From UBA2988 sp965237965 (GTDB lineage Bacteria > Gemmatimonadota > Gemmatimonadetes > Longimicrobiales > Gaopeijiaceae), in assembly GCA_965237965.1 (NCBI GenBank), contig CBDEGT010000003.1:434001-498000 (forward strand): a DNA stretch of 64,000 nucleotides, read 5' to 3'. A program made the translations under genes and the position numbers. How positions within the stretch are numbered: position 1 is the first letter of the stretch; each line of letters begins with the position of its first letter. The notes beneath the pieces were generated by a model. It did not search any database. It saw only the letters and a list, made by a program, of their open reading frames with translations, and was not told where the DNA came from. Of this stretch, positions 42,833 through 51,502 are shown one piece after another.

Positions 42833-44818
42833 GTGAGCAACCCCCGAATAACCGTACGACAACGCCTCCTTTCCTGGCAGGTGGAAGCCGCGTCGACCGC
42901 CATGTGTGCGGCTGCGACCTTGGGGGGCTGGGCGGTGCACCGGTGGGCTGGGTTACCGGAGATCGCAGGCGCGCTCGCGGTGCTCGCGTACGCAGCCGGT
43001 GGGTGGGACGCGGCCCGACGCTCCACTCGGGCCCTCACCCACGCCCGCATGGACGTCGACCTGCTCATGCTGCTCGCTGCGACCGGAGCCGCCGTGGTCG
43101 GCGAATGGGTCGAGGGGGCTATCCTCCTCTTCCTGTTCTCGCTCGGCAACACCCTCGAAACGTACGCCTTCGGTCGCACACGCCGATCGATCGAGTCGCT
43201 GATGCGACTCCGTCCCGACACCGCATCGCACGTGAGCGAGGACGGGAGCGAGCGCATCGTCGCCGTCGCGACGCTGTCCCCCGGCATGCGGGTGCGTGTT
43301 CGCCCGGGTGAGCGGGTGGCGGTGGACGGGATCGTCCGCTCGGGCCGCTCCTCGGTCGACGAGTCTACGCTGACTGGCGAGCCGGACCCGATGCGCAAGG
43401 CCGTCGGGAGCGAGGTGTTCGCTGGCACGCTCAATGGCGAGGGCGCCCTGGAGGTCGAGGTGACCCGTGGCCCCTCGGAGACCACGCTTGCACGGGTGAT
43501 CCGGCTGGTCGAGGACGTGCGCGAAGCACGCTCGGAGACCCAGGGATGGATCGAGCGCATCGAGGGTCGATACGCAGCCGCGGTGATCGTCGGAGCGGGG
43601 CTTGTGACGGTACTGCCTGTGCTCGCCCTCGGATGGTCGTGGTCGGACTCGTTCTACCGGGCCATGACACTGCTGGTGGTCGCCTCTCCCTGCGCCCTGG
43701 TCATTTCCATCCCGCTCACCGTGGTATCCGCAGTATCGAACGGCGCGCGACACGGGGTTCTCTTCAAGGGCGGGGCCGCGCTGGACGCGTTCGCCCGTAT
43801 CCGTGTGCTCGCGTTGGACAAGACGGGCACCATCACCGTCGGTCGGCCCGAACTGGTGGGGGTGCTCCCCCTCGACGCACGCGTCGCGGTCGCGCACCAC
43901 GCGAGTCCGATGGACCGCGAGCCGTCGGCACCGAACACCGGTCGAGTGGCCGAGGACGCGCTGCTCGGCTGCGTCGCCGCCGTCGAGTCGCTCTCCGAAC
44001 ACCACCTGGCCCGCGCGATGGTACAGGCGGCACTCGCACGAGGACTCCATCCGGCGCTGTGCACGGAGTTTACAGCCCTTCCCGGAAAAGGGGTGGAGGG
44101 CACCGTGGGACCGGACCGGGTGCGCGTTGGCGGTAGGGCGTGGATCGAGGAAACCGTCGGTTCAACGGTCCCGGAAGAGGCCCTCGCATGGCTGCGCGAC
44201 GAGCACCCGATCGCCACACCCGTATTCGTCGCGGTGGATGACGATCATGCCGGTGTGCTCGCCCTCGCCGATCATCCACGACCGCAGGTGCTCGACACCC
44301 TCAATCGTCTTCGGAGCAGCGGGATCGAGAGGGTCGCCATGCTGACAGGAGACAGCGCCGACACCGCCCATGCGATCGCCTCACAGGTCGGCATCAACGA
44401 CGTGATGGCGGAGCTGCTGCCCGAAGCGAAGGTGGCCGCCATCCGGGAGCTGCGCCGCAACGGCGGGAACGTCGCGATGGTGGGCGACGGTGTGAACGAC
44501 GCTCCCGCCTTGGCTACCGCGGACGTCGGCGTGGCGGTGGGAGCGGTCGGCACGGACGTGGCGCTGGAGACGGCCGACGTCGTGTTGATGGGAGACGACC
44601 TCACTGCCCTCGTGCACGCGCGCGAGCTTTCGCTCCGGACCACGAAGGTCGTGCGCCAGAACCTGATCATCGCCAGCGCCGTGATCGCGGTTCTGGTGAC
44701 GCTCGGCCTGCTGGGGAGGATCGGACTCACGGCCGGTGTGATCGGCCACGAGGGCAGCACCATCGTGGTCTCGCTGAATGGGCTACGACTGCTGGGGGGT
44801 GGGCGCCGCACCCGGTAA
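42833..44818 (+). CDS. P1B-4-type heavy-metal efflux ATPase
   Basis: 661 residues from GTG 42833 (AAGG six bases before it); a TTG at 42818 lies within the palindrome. No N-terminal heavy-metal-binding domain. Actuator motif VDESTLTGEPDPMRK, membrane metal motif SPC (VVASPCALVIS, near 284), phosphorylation site DKTGT (Asp near 329), nucleotide-domain HP within SEHHLARA-type sequence (H-H here), MLTGD and GDGVNDAPALA. The last helix carries HEGST. SPC plus HEG(S/G)T without a binding domain is the P1B-4 pattern of Co, Zn or Fe(II) exporters such as CoaT, CtpD and PfeT. Confidence 0.88.
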   Translation: MSNPRITVRQRLLSWQVEAASTAMCAAATLGGWAVHRWAGLPEIAGALAVLAYAAGGWDAARRSTRALTHARMDVDLLMLLAATGAAVVGEWVEGAILLFLFSLGNTLETYAFGRTRRSIESLMRLRPDTASHVSEDGSERIVAVATLSPGMRVRVRPGERVAVDGIVRSGRSSVDESTLTGEPDPMRKAVGSEVFAGTLNGEGALEVEVTRGPSETTLARVIRLVEDVREARSETQGWIERIEGRYAAAVIVGAGLVTVLPVLALGWSWSDSFYRAMTLLVVASPCALVISIPLTVVSAVSNGARHGVLFKGGAALDAFARIRVLALDKTGTITVGRPELVGVLPLDARVAVAHHASPMDREPSAPNTGRVAEDALLGCVAAVESLSEHHLARAMVQAALARGLHPALCTEFTALPGKGVEGTVGPDRVRVGGRAWIEETVGSTVPEEALAWLRDEHPIATPVFVAVDDDHAGVLALADHPRPQVLDTLNRLRSSGIERVAMLTGDSADTAHAIASQVGINDVMAELLPEAKVAAIRELRRNGGNVAMVGDGVNDAPALATADVGVAVGAVGTDVALETADVVLMGDDLTALVHARELSLRTTKVVRQNLIIASAVIAVLVTLGLLGRIGLTAGVIGHEGSTIVVSLNGLRLLGGGRRTR

Positions 44819-44847
44819 GCGGCGCGCTGTCACTTCCGGTCGAGCGC

Positions 44848-45405
44848 TCATTCGGGAGCCGTGTACCGACGGAGCTCAGCGTGCTCGAGCAGCCGCTCGA
44901 AGGCCCGCACCGAAACCGCCGCCAGCGCCGCCACTGCACCAGTCCCCGAGCGAATGGCGGCATCCGGAATCTGGACCTTGACCCGCAGCTCGACCGTCGC
45001 CGACTCCACCGCCGAACCCGAGTCGGCGAGGCGCAGCCGGAGCGCGATCGGCGTTCGATACCCTCGCGGCAACCGCTCGGCGGCGGCGGCGGCGGCGGCC
45101 GCGAGCGCGGCGCGGGCGTCGCCCAGGACCGCCAGCTCGGGTCCCTCCACCACCAGCGCGAGGTTGCCCTGGATGCCGCGGGACGTTTCGTCGAGCAGGA
45201 CGTCCACGCTGACTCCATCGGGCAGCGAATCCTCGTGGAAGAAGAGATAGGCGCTGCGTGAGCTCTCCCCATTCCAGCGTCCTGCGTACTCGTGGCTCGT
45301 GGTCTTCTGCAGTCCGGACAGGACCCACCCGACTCCCTCGATGCCCTCGGTCACCGCATCGATGAGCGGCTCGAGGGTCTGGAGGGGCTCCCGAGCGGCG
45401 CTCAC
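44848..45405 (-). CDS. Protein of unknown function with an Ala-rich helix
   Basis: 185 residues, GTG start. Composition and codon pattern are protein-like: an N-terminal helix (LQTLEPLIDAVTEGIEGVGWVLSGLQ), beta strands (SAYLFFHED, VSVDVLLDE, GNLALVVEGPEL), a run of eight alanines in the helix near residue 100, and a C-terminal helix. No signal peptide, membrane segment or metal motif. It lies between the metal ATPase and the Fur-family gene, convergent with the ATPase. I do not recognise a family. Confidence 0.6.
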   Translation of the reverse strand: MSAAREPLQTLEPLIDAVTEGIEGVGWVLSGLQKTTSHEYAGRWNGESSRSAYLFFHEDSLPDGVSVDVLLDETSRGIQGNLALVVEGPELAVLGDARAALAAAAAAAAERLPRGYRTPIALRLRLADSGSAVESATVELRVKVQIPDAAIRSGTGAVAALAAVSVRAFERLLEHAELRRYTAPE

Positions 45406-45455
45406 GGGCCGCGCGTCTCGGGGGCAAAAGTCGAATTTCCACGCCCGGATTCAGG

Positions 45456-45485
45456 TTGACTGTAGAACATGATCAGGGCTATTCT
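45456..45485 (+). promoter_or_regulatory. Promoter of the Fur-family gene
   Basis: TTGACT (45456-45461), 18-base spacer, TATTCT (45480-45485). It would start transcription near 45492, about 30 bases before the ATG, which supports the downstream start choice. Confidence 0.6.
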
Positions 45486-45521
45486 GTTGACATCTTCATG
45501 AGCTTCAGTTGCCGGAGTACC

Positions 45522-45995
45522 ATGATGAAACTGGGAGAAATCAGCGGCTCTGACGACTCGGTCGAGCTCCAGCTCCGGCAGGCGCTCGAAGCGCGCGGAC
45601 AACGGTACACTGCCCAGCGTGCGGCGGTGTACCGGTTCCTCCACGGGACAGACATACACCCGACGGCGGAGGAGGTCTTCCGCAGCGTGCGGAGTGGCCT
45701 CCCGGGCATCTCATTGGCCACCGTCTACAAGAGCCTCGAGACCCTGGTCGGATGCGGGCTGGCACAGCAGCTCACCTACGGTGACAGCTCGGCCCGATAC
45801 GACGGCCGCACCGATCCCCATCCGCACGTGCGCTGCCTGGCCTGCGGTCGGATAGGGGACCTCCCCGTCCACATCCCGTCCGCCGAGCTCGCACGCTTGC
45901 GTGGACGCACCGGAGGTTTCCGGGTAACCGGATACCGGGTCGAGCTCACGGGCTACTGCCCCGCGTGCGATTCGGGTGAGGCCGCTCTCGCCTGA
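45522..45995 (+). CDS. Fur/PerR-family metal-dependent transcription regulator
   Basis: 157 residues from ATG 45522 (a second ATG is at 45525; CGGAG precedes). The winged helix spans about residues 10-85 (LEARGQRYTAQRAAVYRFL, HPTAEEVFRSVRSGLPGISLATVYKSLETL). The hinge carries DPHPHVRCLACGRIGDL with a CxxC structural zinc pair, and GYCPAC supplies the second. The pattern fits Fur or PerR more than Zur, but the metal cannot be read safely. The nearby P1B-4 ATPase with a palindrome is its most plausible target. Confidence 0.9.
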   Translation: MMKLGEISGSDDSVELQLRQALEARGQRYTAQRAAVYRFLHGTDIHPTAEEVFRSVRSGLPGISLATVYKSLETLVGCGLAQQLTYGDSSARYDGRTDPHPHVRCLACGRIGDLPVHIPSAELARLRGRTGGFRVTGYRVELTGYCPACDSGEAALA

Positions 45996-46095
45996 GCTGC
46001 GGGCGCCGCGCTTCAGCACCAGCCTGATCCGATCGAGTGAACTCCACCACGCTCCGCATGCTTCGGGAACTCCTGGGGGCTCGCCGAGACGTCAC

Positions 46096-48111
46096 GTGAA
46101 GACCGACCGAAGCAGCTCCGCACGAGCACTGGGTCTGATCGGGTTGCTATTGTGCGCCGCTGCGACGCCGGTGCCGCTCAACGACGCCGCGCTGGACGAA
46201 CGGATTCGCACCCTCCGCGAGGCACTGGACGGTGTGGTCGCCTCCAACGGACGGCGGAGCGCACGGTATAGCGTGCTCGCGCTGTCGCTCGAGACCGGTG
46301 ACACGCTGTACGCGCACGACGCGCACGCGCCGCTCGCTCCGGCTTCGAACATGAAGATCCTGACGACGGCTGCGGCGCTCCACTACCTCGGACCCGACTT
46401 CAGGTACCGGACTTTCCTGCTCGCGACCGGTCCCATCGAGAACGGCCGCCTGCGAGGTGACCTCGTCCTCTACGGGACCGGCGACCCCGGGCTGGCCGAT
46501 CGTCTCTCTGGAAGTGACTCTGGGGCCTTCGTCGCGCTCACCGACTCACTGCGCGCTGCTGGAGTGGAGGTGGTCGAGGGAGACGTGATTGGAGACGGCA
46601 GCTTCTTCACGGGACCGTTGCTCGCCGACGGCTGGGATCCGGACGACTTGAACGACTGGTTCGCCGCGCCGACGTCGGGTCTTTCGTTCAACGAGAACGT
46701 GGTGACACTCCGGGTGGTGCCGACCGGTACGGGAAGGCCACCGGAAGTTCTGACGCTCCCCGATGGAGCGGACATTCCGATGCATTTCGCTGCGGATTGG
46801 GGTCGGGGTCGCAACCGCGTGCAGATCGGTCGCACGCATCCGACGGAACCCCTCAACGTGCAGGGTTCGATCGCCCGTGGCGGACGTGAGGTGTGGCGTC
46901 AGATGACGGTGCCCGACCCACCGCGGTACGCAGCCAGCGTACTCCGTCAGGCTCTGACGATCGGAGGGGTTGAGATACTCGGGCGCGTCCGTACCGTATC
47001 CGACGGCGGTGCCTCCCCGGTCACCGCTCGTACCGTGTGGGCTCCCGCCGTGCGAGCCCAGCCAGATCGGCCTCGCGTCATCGCCTCGTACCAATCCCCG
47101 CCCCTGCTCGAGTATCTCGAGATCGTCAACAAGAAGAGCCACAATCTATTCGCGGAGCTCACCCTCAAGACCCTCGGTCGCGTCGTCGAGGGTGAGGGAT
47201 CTTATGCGGGCGGCTCGCGCGCGCTGAGTCGTTTCCTTACCGAGCAGGTGGGTGTCGATACCGCAGGTCTCCGCATGGTCGACGGGTCGGGGCTTTCCGG
47301 ACTGAATCGGGTGAGCGCGGCCACCTTCGTGGACGTGTTCCGTCACATGGCGCGCACTCCGCACTGGGAGTCCTACTGGAGGACACTCCCCGAAGCCGGT
47401 AATCCGCGTGAGCTGCGCCGCATGTATCGGACACCGGCGGCGGGAAACCTCCGCGGGAAGACGGGAACGATCGCCCGTGTCTCGGCTCTTTCGGGCGTCG
47501 TCAGCTCGGCGAACGGCGAGCGCATCCTCTTCAGCATCCTCGCGAACGACGTACGCTCGACCAGCGGCGCGAAGCGGATCGAGGATCGCATCGGCGCGCG
47601 GCTGGCGAGCTTCCAGCGGCCCTTCGACCCGGTCCGGGCGGAGCTGCGGGCCGCAGCCATCGACCCATTACCGCCCGCCGCGGCCGACCCCAGGGCCACC
47701 CCAGCGGCCACGGAGCGACCGGCGGCGGCACCTCCCGCGGGAGATCGCAGGAGTGCTGCCACTCCCCGCTCGCACTCGGTTGTGCTGGGGGAGAATCTGA
47801 CGGTGATCGCCCGCCGCTACGGCATCACGCTGAACGAGCTCGTCGCGGCCAATCCCGGCCTCTCGCCGCGCCGGCTCATGCCGGGCGTGAGGCTCCGGGT
47901 GCCGGAGCCGTCTCCGAGCGACGACCCGACCCCACCGGCTCAGCGAACCGACGTGCGGACCCATCTGATCCGACCCGGCGAGAACTTCTGGTCGATCGCG
48001 CGGACCTACGGTGTCTCGCTGAACGACCTGATCGCGGCGAATCCCGAATCCGACCCGACTCGGATCCAGGTGGGCCAGACGATCCGGATCCCGGCCGCGC
48101 AGGATCGCTGA
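46096..48111 (+). CDS. dacB: D-alanyl-D-alanine carboxypeptidase/endopeptidase (PBP4, S13) with two LysM domains
   Basis: 671 residues from GTG 46096, where a signal peptide begins (ARALGLIGLLLCAAATPV). The S13 catalytic triad of motifs is present: SNMK (PLAPASNMKILTTAAALHYL, near residue 90), the DGSGLSGLN loop, and KTG in RGKTGTIARVSALSG. An Ala/Pro linker leads to two LysM repeats at the C-terminus (HSVVLGENLTVIARRYGIT and HLIRPGENFWSIARTYGVS). LysM tails are unusual on PBP4 proteins and would keep the enzyme on peptidoglycan. Acts in the periplasm on crosslinks. Confidence 0.93.
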   Translation: MKTDRSSSARALGLIGLLLCAAATPVPLNDAALDERIRTLREALDGVVASNGRRSARYSVLALSLETGDTLYAHDAHAPLAPASNMKILTTAAALHYLGPDFRYRTFLLATGPIENGRLRGDLVLYGTGDPGLADRLSGSDSGAFVALTDSLRAAGVEVVEGDVIGDGSFFTGPLLADGWDPDDLNDWFAAPTSGLSFNENVVTLRVVPTGTGRPPEVLTLPDGADIPMHFAADWGRGRNRVQIGRTHPTEPLNVQGSIARGGREVWRQMTVPDPPRYAASVLRQALTIGGVEILGRVRTVSDGGASPVTARTVWAPAVRAQPDRPRVIASYQSPPLLEYLEIVNKKSHNLFAELTLKTLGRVVEGEGSYAGGSRALSRFLTEQVGVDTAGLRMVDGSGLSGLNRVSAATFVDVFRHMARTPHWESYWRTLPEAGNPRELRRMYRTPAAGNLRGKTGTIARVSALSGVVSSANGERILFSILANDVRSTSGAKRIEDRIGARLASFQRPFDPVRAELRAAAIDPLPPAAADPRATPAATERPAAAPPAGDRRSAATPRSHSVVLGENLTVIARRYGITLNELVAANPGLSPRRLMPGVRLRVPEPSPSDDPTPPAQRTDVRTHLIRPGENFWSIARTYGVSLNDLIAANPESDPTRIQVGQTIRIPAAQDR

Positions 48112-48114
48112 CCG

Positions 48115-48375
48115 CTAGCCGGAGGCTGCATCGACCACGGACGCTCCGCGTCCGAGCGCCGACCGTAGGCGCCGCCTGAGCTCGACCTCCGACATCGTCG
48201 CCAACGTGCGCTGAGCCGTGCGTTCACTGTTCCAGCGCACGTCCACGAGTGCCACACCCTCCTGCCCGTTCTCCTGCTCGAGGAAGAGGTAGTATCGGCC
48301 CTTGTAGTCGGGGCCGGGCCTCTCCCGGACGGAGGCGACCCAGGTGGCACCGGAGCCGTCCACGAACTCCCTCAT
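48115..48375 (-). CDS. Small protein of unknown function (A)
   Basis: 86 residues from ATG 48375, preceded by a strong GGGAGGGAACG ribosome site; an upstream in-frame start at 48408 abuts the previous gene. Predicted soluble beta-alpha protein: REFVDGSGATWVASVRERPG, then DYKGRYYLFLEQENGQEGVALVDVRWNSERT, then a basic helix. No known family. It is the last of four minus-strand genes starting near 50577 and ends three bases from dacB. Confidence 0.65.
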   Translation of the reverse strand: MREFVDGSGATWVASVRERPGPDYKGRYYLFLEQENGQEGVALVDVRWNSERTAQRTLATMSEVELRRRLRSALGRGASVVDAASG

Positions 48376-48408
48376 CGTTCCCTCCCGGCTGTCACGCCGC
48401 CAGTCCAT

Positions 48409-48636
48409 CTATTCCAGATCCTTGATTGCCGATCGACCGAGCAGATCCAACAAGGCGGTTTGGTCCAGCTGGTCGAGCTCGCGCTCGGCCTCACCCCACG
48501 TCCCGGCCTGGAGCTGCGCTTGTCGGATCCGCCGGCCTGGCTCTGCCGGAACGAAGATAGCGAAGAAAGCACCCCAAGACTCGCGACCGGCCACCGCGTC
48601 CCAGAAATGCCCGGCCCGGTCCTCGAAACGTCGCAT
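48409..48636 (-). CDS. Small protein of unknown function (B)
   Basis: 75 residues (GHFWDAVAGRESWGAFFAIFVP, then LDQLDQTALLDLLGRSAI). Aromatic and hydrophobic residues in the first half suggest a compact fold; no signal peptide, membrane helix or metal site. Stop lies 33 bases before the start of small protein A, whose ribosome site is inside the gap. The two are probably made together. No family recognised. Confidence 0.55.
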   Translation of the reverse strand: MRRFEDRAGHFWDAVAGRESWGAFFAIFVPAEPGRRIRQAQLQAGTWGEAERELDQLDQTALLDLLGRSAIKDLE

Positions 48637-48721
48637 CTCAGGCGACCGCGCGTCCTACGGAGAGTGTCAACGGTGATGCACGGCCCGACACCGACCTCCA
48701 CGGGACGAACGTGGACCTGGC

Positions 48722-49477
48722 CTAGCCAAGCGTCCCGCGGTGAAGTACCTCGGGGAACTCGTAGATTAGGACGCCCTCGTCGGTGATCTCGGAGCGCACG
48801 CGGAACCCGTCGTCCAACCCGATCAGCACGCGTTCGGCGGCAGGCAGTGAGAGATCCAAATCGGCCGCCACCTCGGTCACCGTGAGCGTCCCACGCCGAC
48901 GACTCGCGAGCTGGAGCACCCGGCGCTCGAGCGCATGGGTCAGGGCGCGGCGCCGCTCCCGGAGGGCTTGCCAACCCCAGAAGAAGGCGCCGCCTCCGGC
49001 CGCACCGATCGCGCTTCCGACCACGATCACGACCGCATCCAGCCACACAGTGCCCAACGCCAGCACCACGGTGGCGATCAGCGCCAGAATGATCCCGAGC
49101 GCGCGCCGCTTGAGCCCGCCGGAGGGCAGGTTGGACTCGTGACGGAGAGGGTCGGCAGTCTCTCCCGGCGGTGGTCCCAGCGGATAGCGCCCTCCGGTCG
49201 TCCAGGAAAGACCACAGTTCGGACAAACCCGGTGACCCCGGCGCAGCAGCCAGTAGACCAGCCCGCCGGCGCCGTACGTGAAGATGCTGACCACGACGAG
49301 CAACGCGACGTGTCCCGGGCGGCTGAAGTAGCCGACCCCTTCCCCCGTGTACTGGCAACGTCGACAACGCCGAACCCCCGGAGGGGAGCGATCCAGCAGA
49401 TGGGGTGCAGCTGCGCCACAGATGGAGCAGCGATCTTCGCTCGGCGCAAGCCGCTCACCGCAGGTGGAGCAGCGCAT
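48722..49477 (-). CDS. Zinc-ribbon membrane protein with a C-terminal winged-helix-like domain
   Basis: 251 residues. Two N-terminal zinc ribbons: MRCSTCGERLAPSEDRCSICG and RRCRRCQYTGEG, the latter completed after the first helix by VCPNCGLSW. Three hydrophobic stretches follow (HVALLVVVSIFTYGAGGLVYWLL, GIILALIATVVLALGTVWL, AVVIVVGSAIGAAGGGAFFWGW). The C-terminal 80 residues look like a winged helix (RRRGTLTVTEVAADLDLSLPAAERVLIGL, VRSEITDEGVLIYEF). The mix of zinc ribbon, membrane and helix-turn-helix suggests a membrane-tethered regulator, by inference only. Confidence 0.68.
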   Translation of the reverse strand: MRCSTCGERLAPSEDRCSICGAAAPHLLDRSPPGVRRCRRCQYTGEGVGYFSRPGHVALLVVVSIFTYGAGGLVYWLLRRGHRVCPNCGLSWTTGGRYPLGPPPGETADPLRHESNLPSGGLKRRALGIILALIATVVLALGTVWLDAVVIVVGSAIGAAGGGAFFWGWQALRERRRALTHALERRVLQLASRRRGTLTVTEVAADLDLSLPAAERVLIGLDDGFRVRSEITDEGVLIYEFPEVLHRGTLG

Positions 49478-49593
49478 TCAAAGCCTGTGTGAGCCGTGTG
49501 TCCGTACCGCGGGTCTCCGGTCGGCCTTCTCCCACTACGCTACTGACAGCACGAGGGTTCAAGGCCCGAAGGGACAGCTGGTCGGGTCGGTCG

Positions 49594-50577
49594 CTAGCGG
49601 CGTGTGCGCGTGAACTCCAACAGGTCGAGGATCGGACTGCCGGTGAGCGCGGAGGCGGCGACCCGAACGCGCCCCAACACCGTAATCCGCTCCAGCGGCG
49701 TGAGCGTGAGCACTTGTGCGAGCCGCTCCGGGGGGAGAGCCACGTAGACATAGCTGCCGACCGCGTGCCGCATGAGCAGGAACGGCTCCCCTTCGAAGAA
49801 GCCCGTGCGTATCCGTTCGGCTCGCTCGACGGAGAGGAACTGCAGCTCCCAAGAAACCAGGCGCCCACGGTAGGCCGCCAGATCTCCGGCCAGCTCCGCG
49901 GGCGACACCAGACGGAGGGTATCGTCGGCCGCGAGGTCACCAGCCGGCAGCCAGGTCCAACCCTCCACTCGTACGCGGGCCCAGCTGCCCTCCCGCGCGA
50001 CGACCAGTAGCTGCGCGCCCGCCCGGGTCTGGGCGAGCGTGTCCCCGTTGGGCGCGGCCAGGATCGCCGCTCCTGCCGCACCCGTACGCGCGGCGGACGC
50101 CGAGGACCGTTGGCCCACGGGCCCGGGCGCCAGGGCCTGAGCGGCGGCCCCGCTTTCGGCCACCTCCACGGACGGACCCCAGATCCATGCACGACGGCGG
50201 GCTCGGATCCACCCGGGCACGCGCTCGAGCTCCTCGAGCATAGCGCCCCGCTCGAGATGTCCCAGGATCTGGCCGGAGGGCCGGGTCCGGATGTTCTCGC
50301 CCTCGTCGGCCGACACCACGAGGTCGTATCCATCACGGTCCACGACCTGAAGCGACCTCGTCCAGACCCAGGCCTCGACCCCCACCTCCAGCCAGCGATC
50401 GCGCGAGCCCATCACCTGCAGTGGCGTCCCCGGCTCGAGCACCGCCACCAACTCACCGCCCGGGCTCGCACGAAGATTCTCGCGCGCTCGCACCTCGGCG
50501 GTCTGTGTGAGCGCAGAGGCGGGCAGGGCGAGCAGGACGACTGGGAAGAGGATCGCTTGGCGATCGCGTGGTCGCAT
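49594..50577 (-). CDS. Secreted protein with bacterial SH3 repeats
   Basis: 327 residues from ATG 50577, giving a signal peptide (ILFPVVLLALPASALTQ). Three SH3b-like units are visible: ENLRASPGGELVAVLEPGTP with WVWTRSLQV; ENIRTRPSGQILGHLERGAM with WIWGPSVEV; and AAPNGDTLAQTRAGAQL with WTWLPAGDL. The C-terminal 100 residues are a separate beta-rich domain (YRGRLVSWELQFLSVERAERI). SH3b repeats usually bind peptidoglycan or cell-wall peptides. It is the first gene of the four-gene minus-strand group. Confidence 0.75.
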   Translation of the reverse strand: MRPRDRQAILFPVVLLALPASALTQTAEVRARENLRASPGGELVAVLEPGTPLQVMGSRDRWLEVGVEAWVWTRSLQVVDRDGYDLVVSADEGENIRTRPSGQILGHLERGAMLEELERVPGWIRARRRAWIWGPSVEVAESGAAAQALAPGPVGQRSSASAARTGAAGAAILAAPNGDTLAQTRAGAQLLVVAREGSWARVRVEGWTWLPAGDLAADDTLRLVSPAELAGDLAAYRGRLVSWELQFLSVERAERIRTGFFEGEPFLLMRHAVGSYVYVALPPERLAQVLTLTPLERITVLGRVRVAASALTGSPILDLLEFTRTRR

Positions 50578-50728
50578 GGCCACCAGGGGGCACGCTGAAA
50601 CGAAACGACGGCGTAAGGGTTTGAAGACACGCCCGCGCGGAGCCGGACGCAACCTCAGTCAGAAATGTGATCGTGGCCGATGGGAGCGTCAACGCGCGGG
50701 GAGCACACCCAACGGTAGCTTCGAGCCC

Positions 50729-51415
50729 ATGCGCGTGTACACGCTAGTTGTCGCAGTGATCGCCTTGATCGCTGCCCCGCGGACGCTGGCCAGTCAAACC
50801 ATTCCGTCCCCGTACCGATTTATCGAGACCGACCGAGAGCTCGGGGCGTTGGCGGGCTGGATAGCCCCCAAAACTGGACGCTTCGGGTACGGTCCGAGCC
50901 CGGGCCCGCTCACCGGGATCCGGTTGGGGTTCGACTTCGGCGGCCCGATTTCGGTCGAGGGGATGGCGAACTGGGTCCCCACCACCCGAAACATCGTCGA
51001 TCCCCGCCGAGCCGAAGGAGACCGGGTGATCGGGGAGACGGACGCCACTCTCCTGGCCCTTGACCTCCTGCTCAGGCTCAGCCTCACCGGCCCACGCACG
51101 TGGCACGGGCTCAGCCCGTTCGTCGCAGTCGGGGCGGGTCTTGCGTGGGACCTCTCGGCCAAGCACCCGCTAGAGGAGGGGCTCGACGCGCGGGACCGAT
51201 TCAAGCTCGGGACCACATTCGTGGCTCCCTTGGGCGGGGGCCTGCGTTGGTTCCTGAGCGATCGGTACGTCGTACGCATGGACGCGATGCTCCATCTCTG
51301 GCGCCTCAAGGCCCCCGACGGGTTCCGGGATCCCGAGCGCGGCTTCGGCAACGTTGGAGAGTCGGAGTGGACGAGCGCATCCGCCTTCTCCCTCGGCGTC
51401 GGGTATCGCTTCTGA
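50729..51415 (+). CDS. Outer-membrane beta-barrel protein
   Basis: 228 residues from ATG 50729. Signal peptide (LVVAVIALIAAPRTLASQ), then alternating amphipathic strands (ELGALAGWIAPKTGRFGYG, GIRLGFDFGGPISVEGMANWV, TLLALDLLLRLSLTG, FVAVGAGLAWDLS, PLGGGLRWFLSDRYVVRMDAML). It ends in the terminal-Phe signature FSLGVGYRF recognised by the BAM machinery. Likely an eight-strand barrel of the OmpA/OmpW-like size. Function unknown. Confidence 0.75.
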   Translation: MRVYTLVVAVIALIAAPRTLASQTIPSPYRFIETDRELGALAGWIAPKTGRFGYGPSPGPLTGIRLGFDFGGPISVEGMANWVPTTRNIVDPRRAEGDRVIGETDATLLALDLLLRLSLTGPRTWHGLSPFVAVGAGLAWDLSAKHPLEEGLDARDRFKLGTTFVAPLGGGLRWFLSDRYVVRMDAMLHLWRLKAPDGFRDPERGFGNVGESEWTSASAFSLGVGYRF

Positions 51416-51502
51416 TCCGGCCGGCCCGCGGACCATCCACGCCCACGCAGGAGCCGGTCTCGGCTCGGCCGTAGGCCGACCGGAGCCACCCGCCTTCTCC
51501 GC

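Noticed and set aside
49556..49610. tRNA-like GGTTCAAG segment
   Set aside because: The flanks do not fold into acceptor and anticodon arms; no tRNA was found anywhere in the window.
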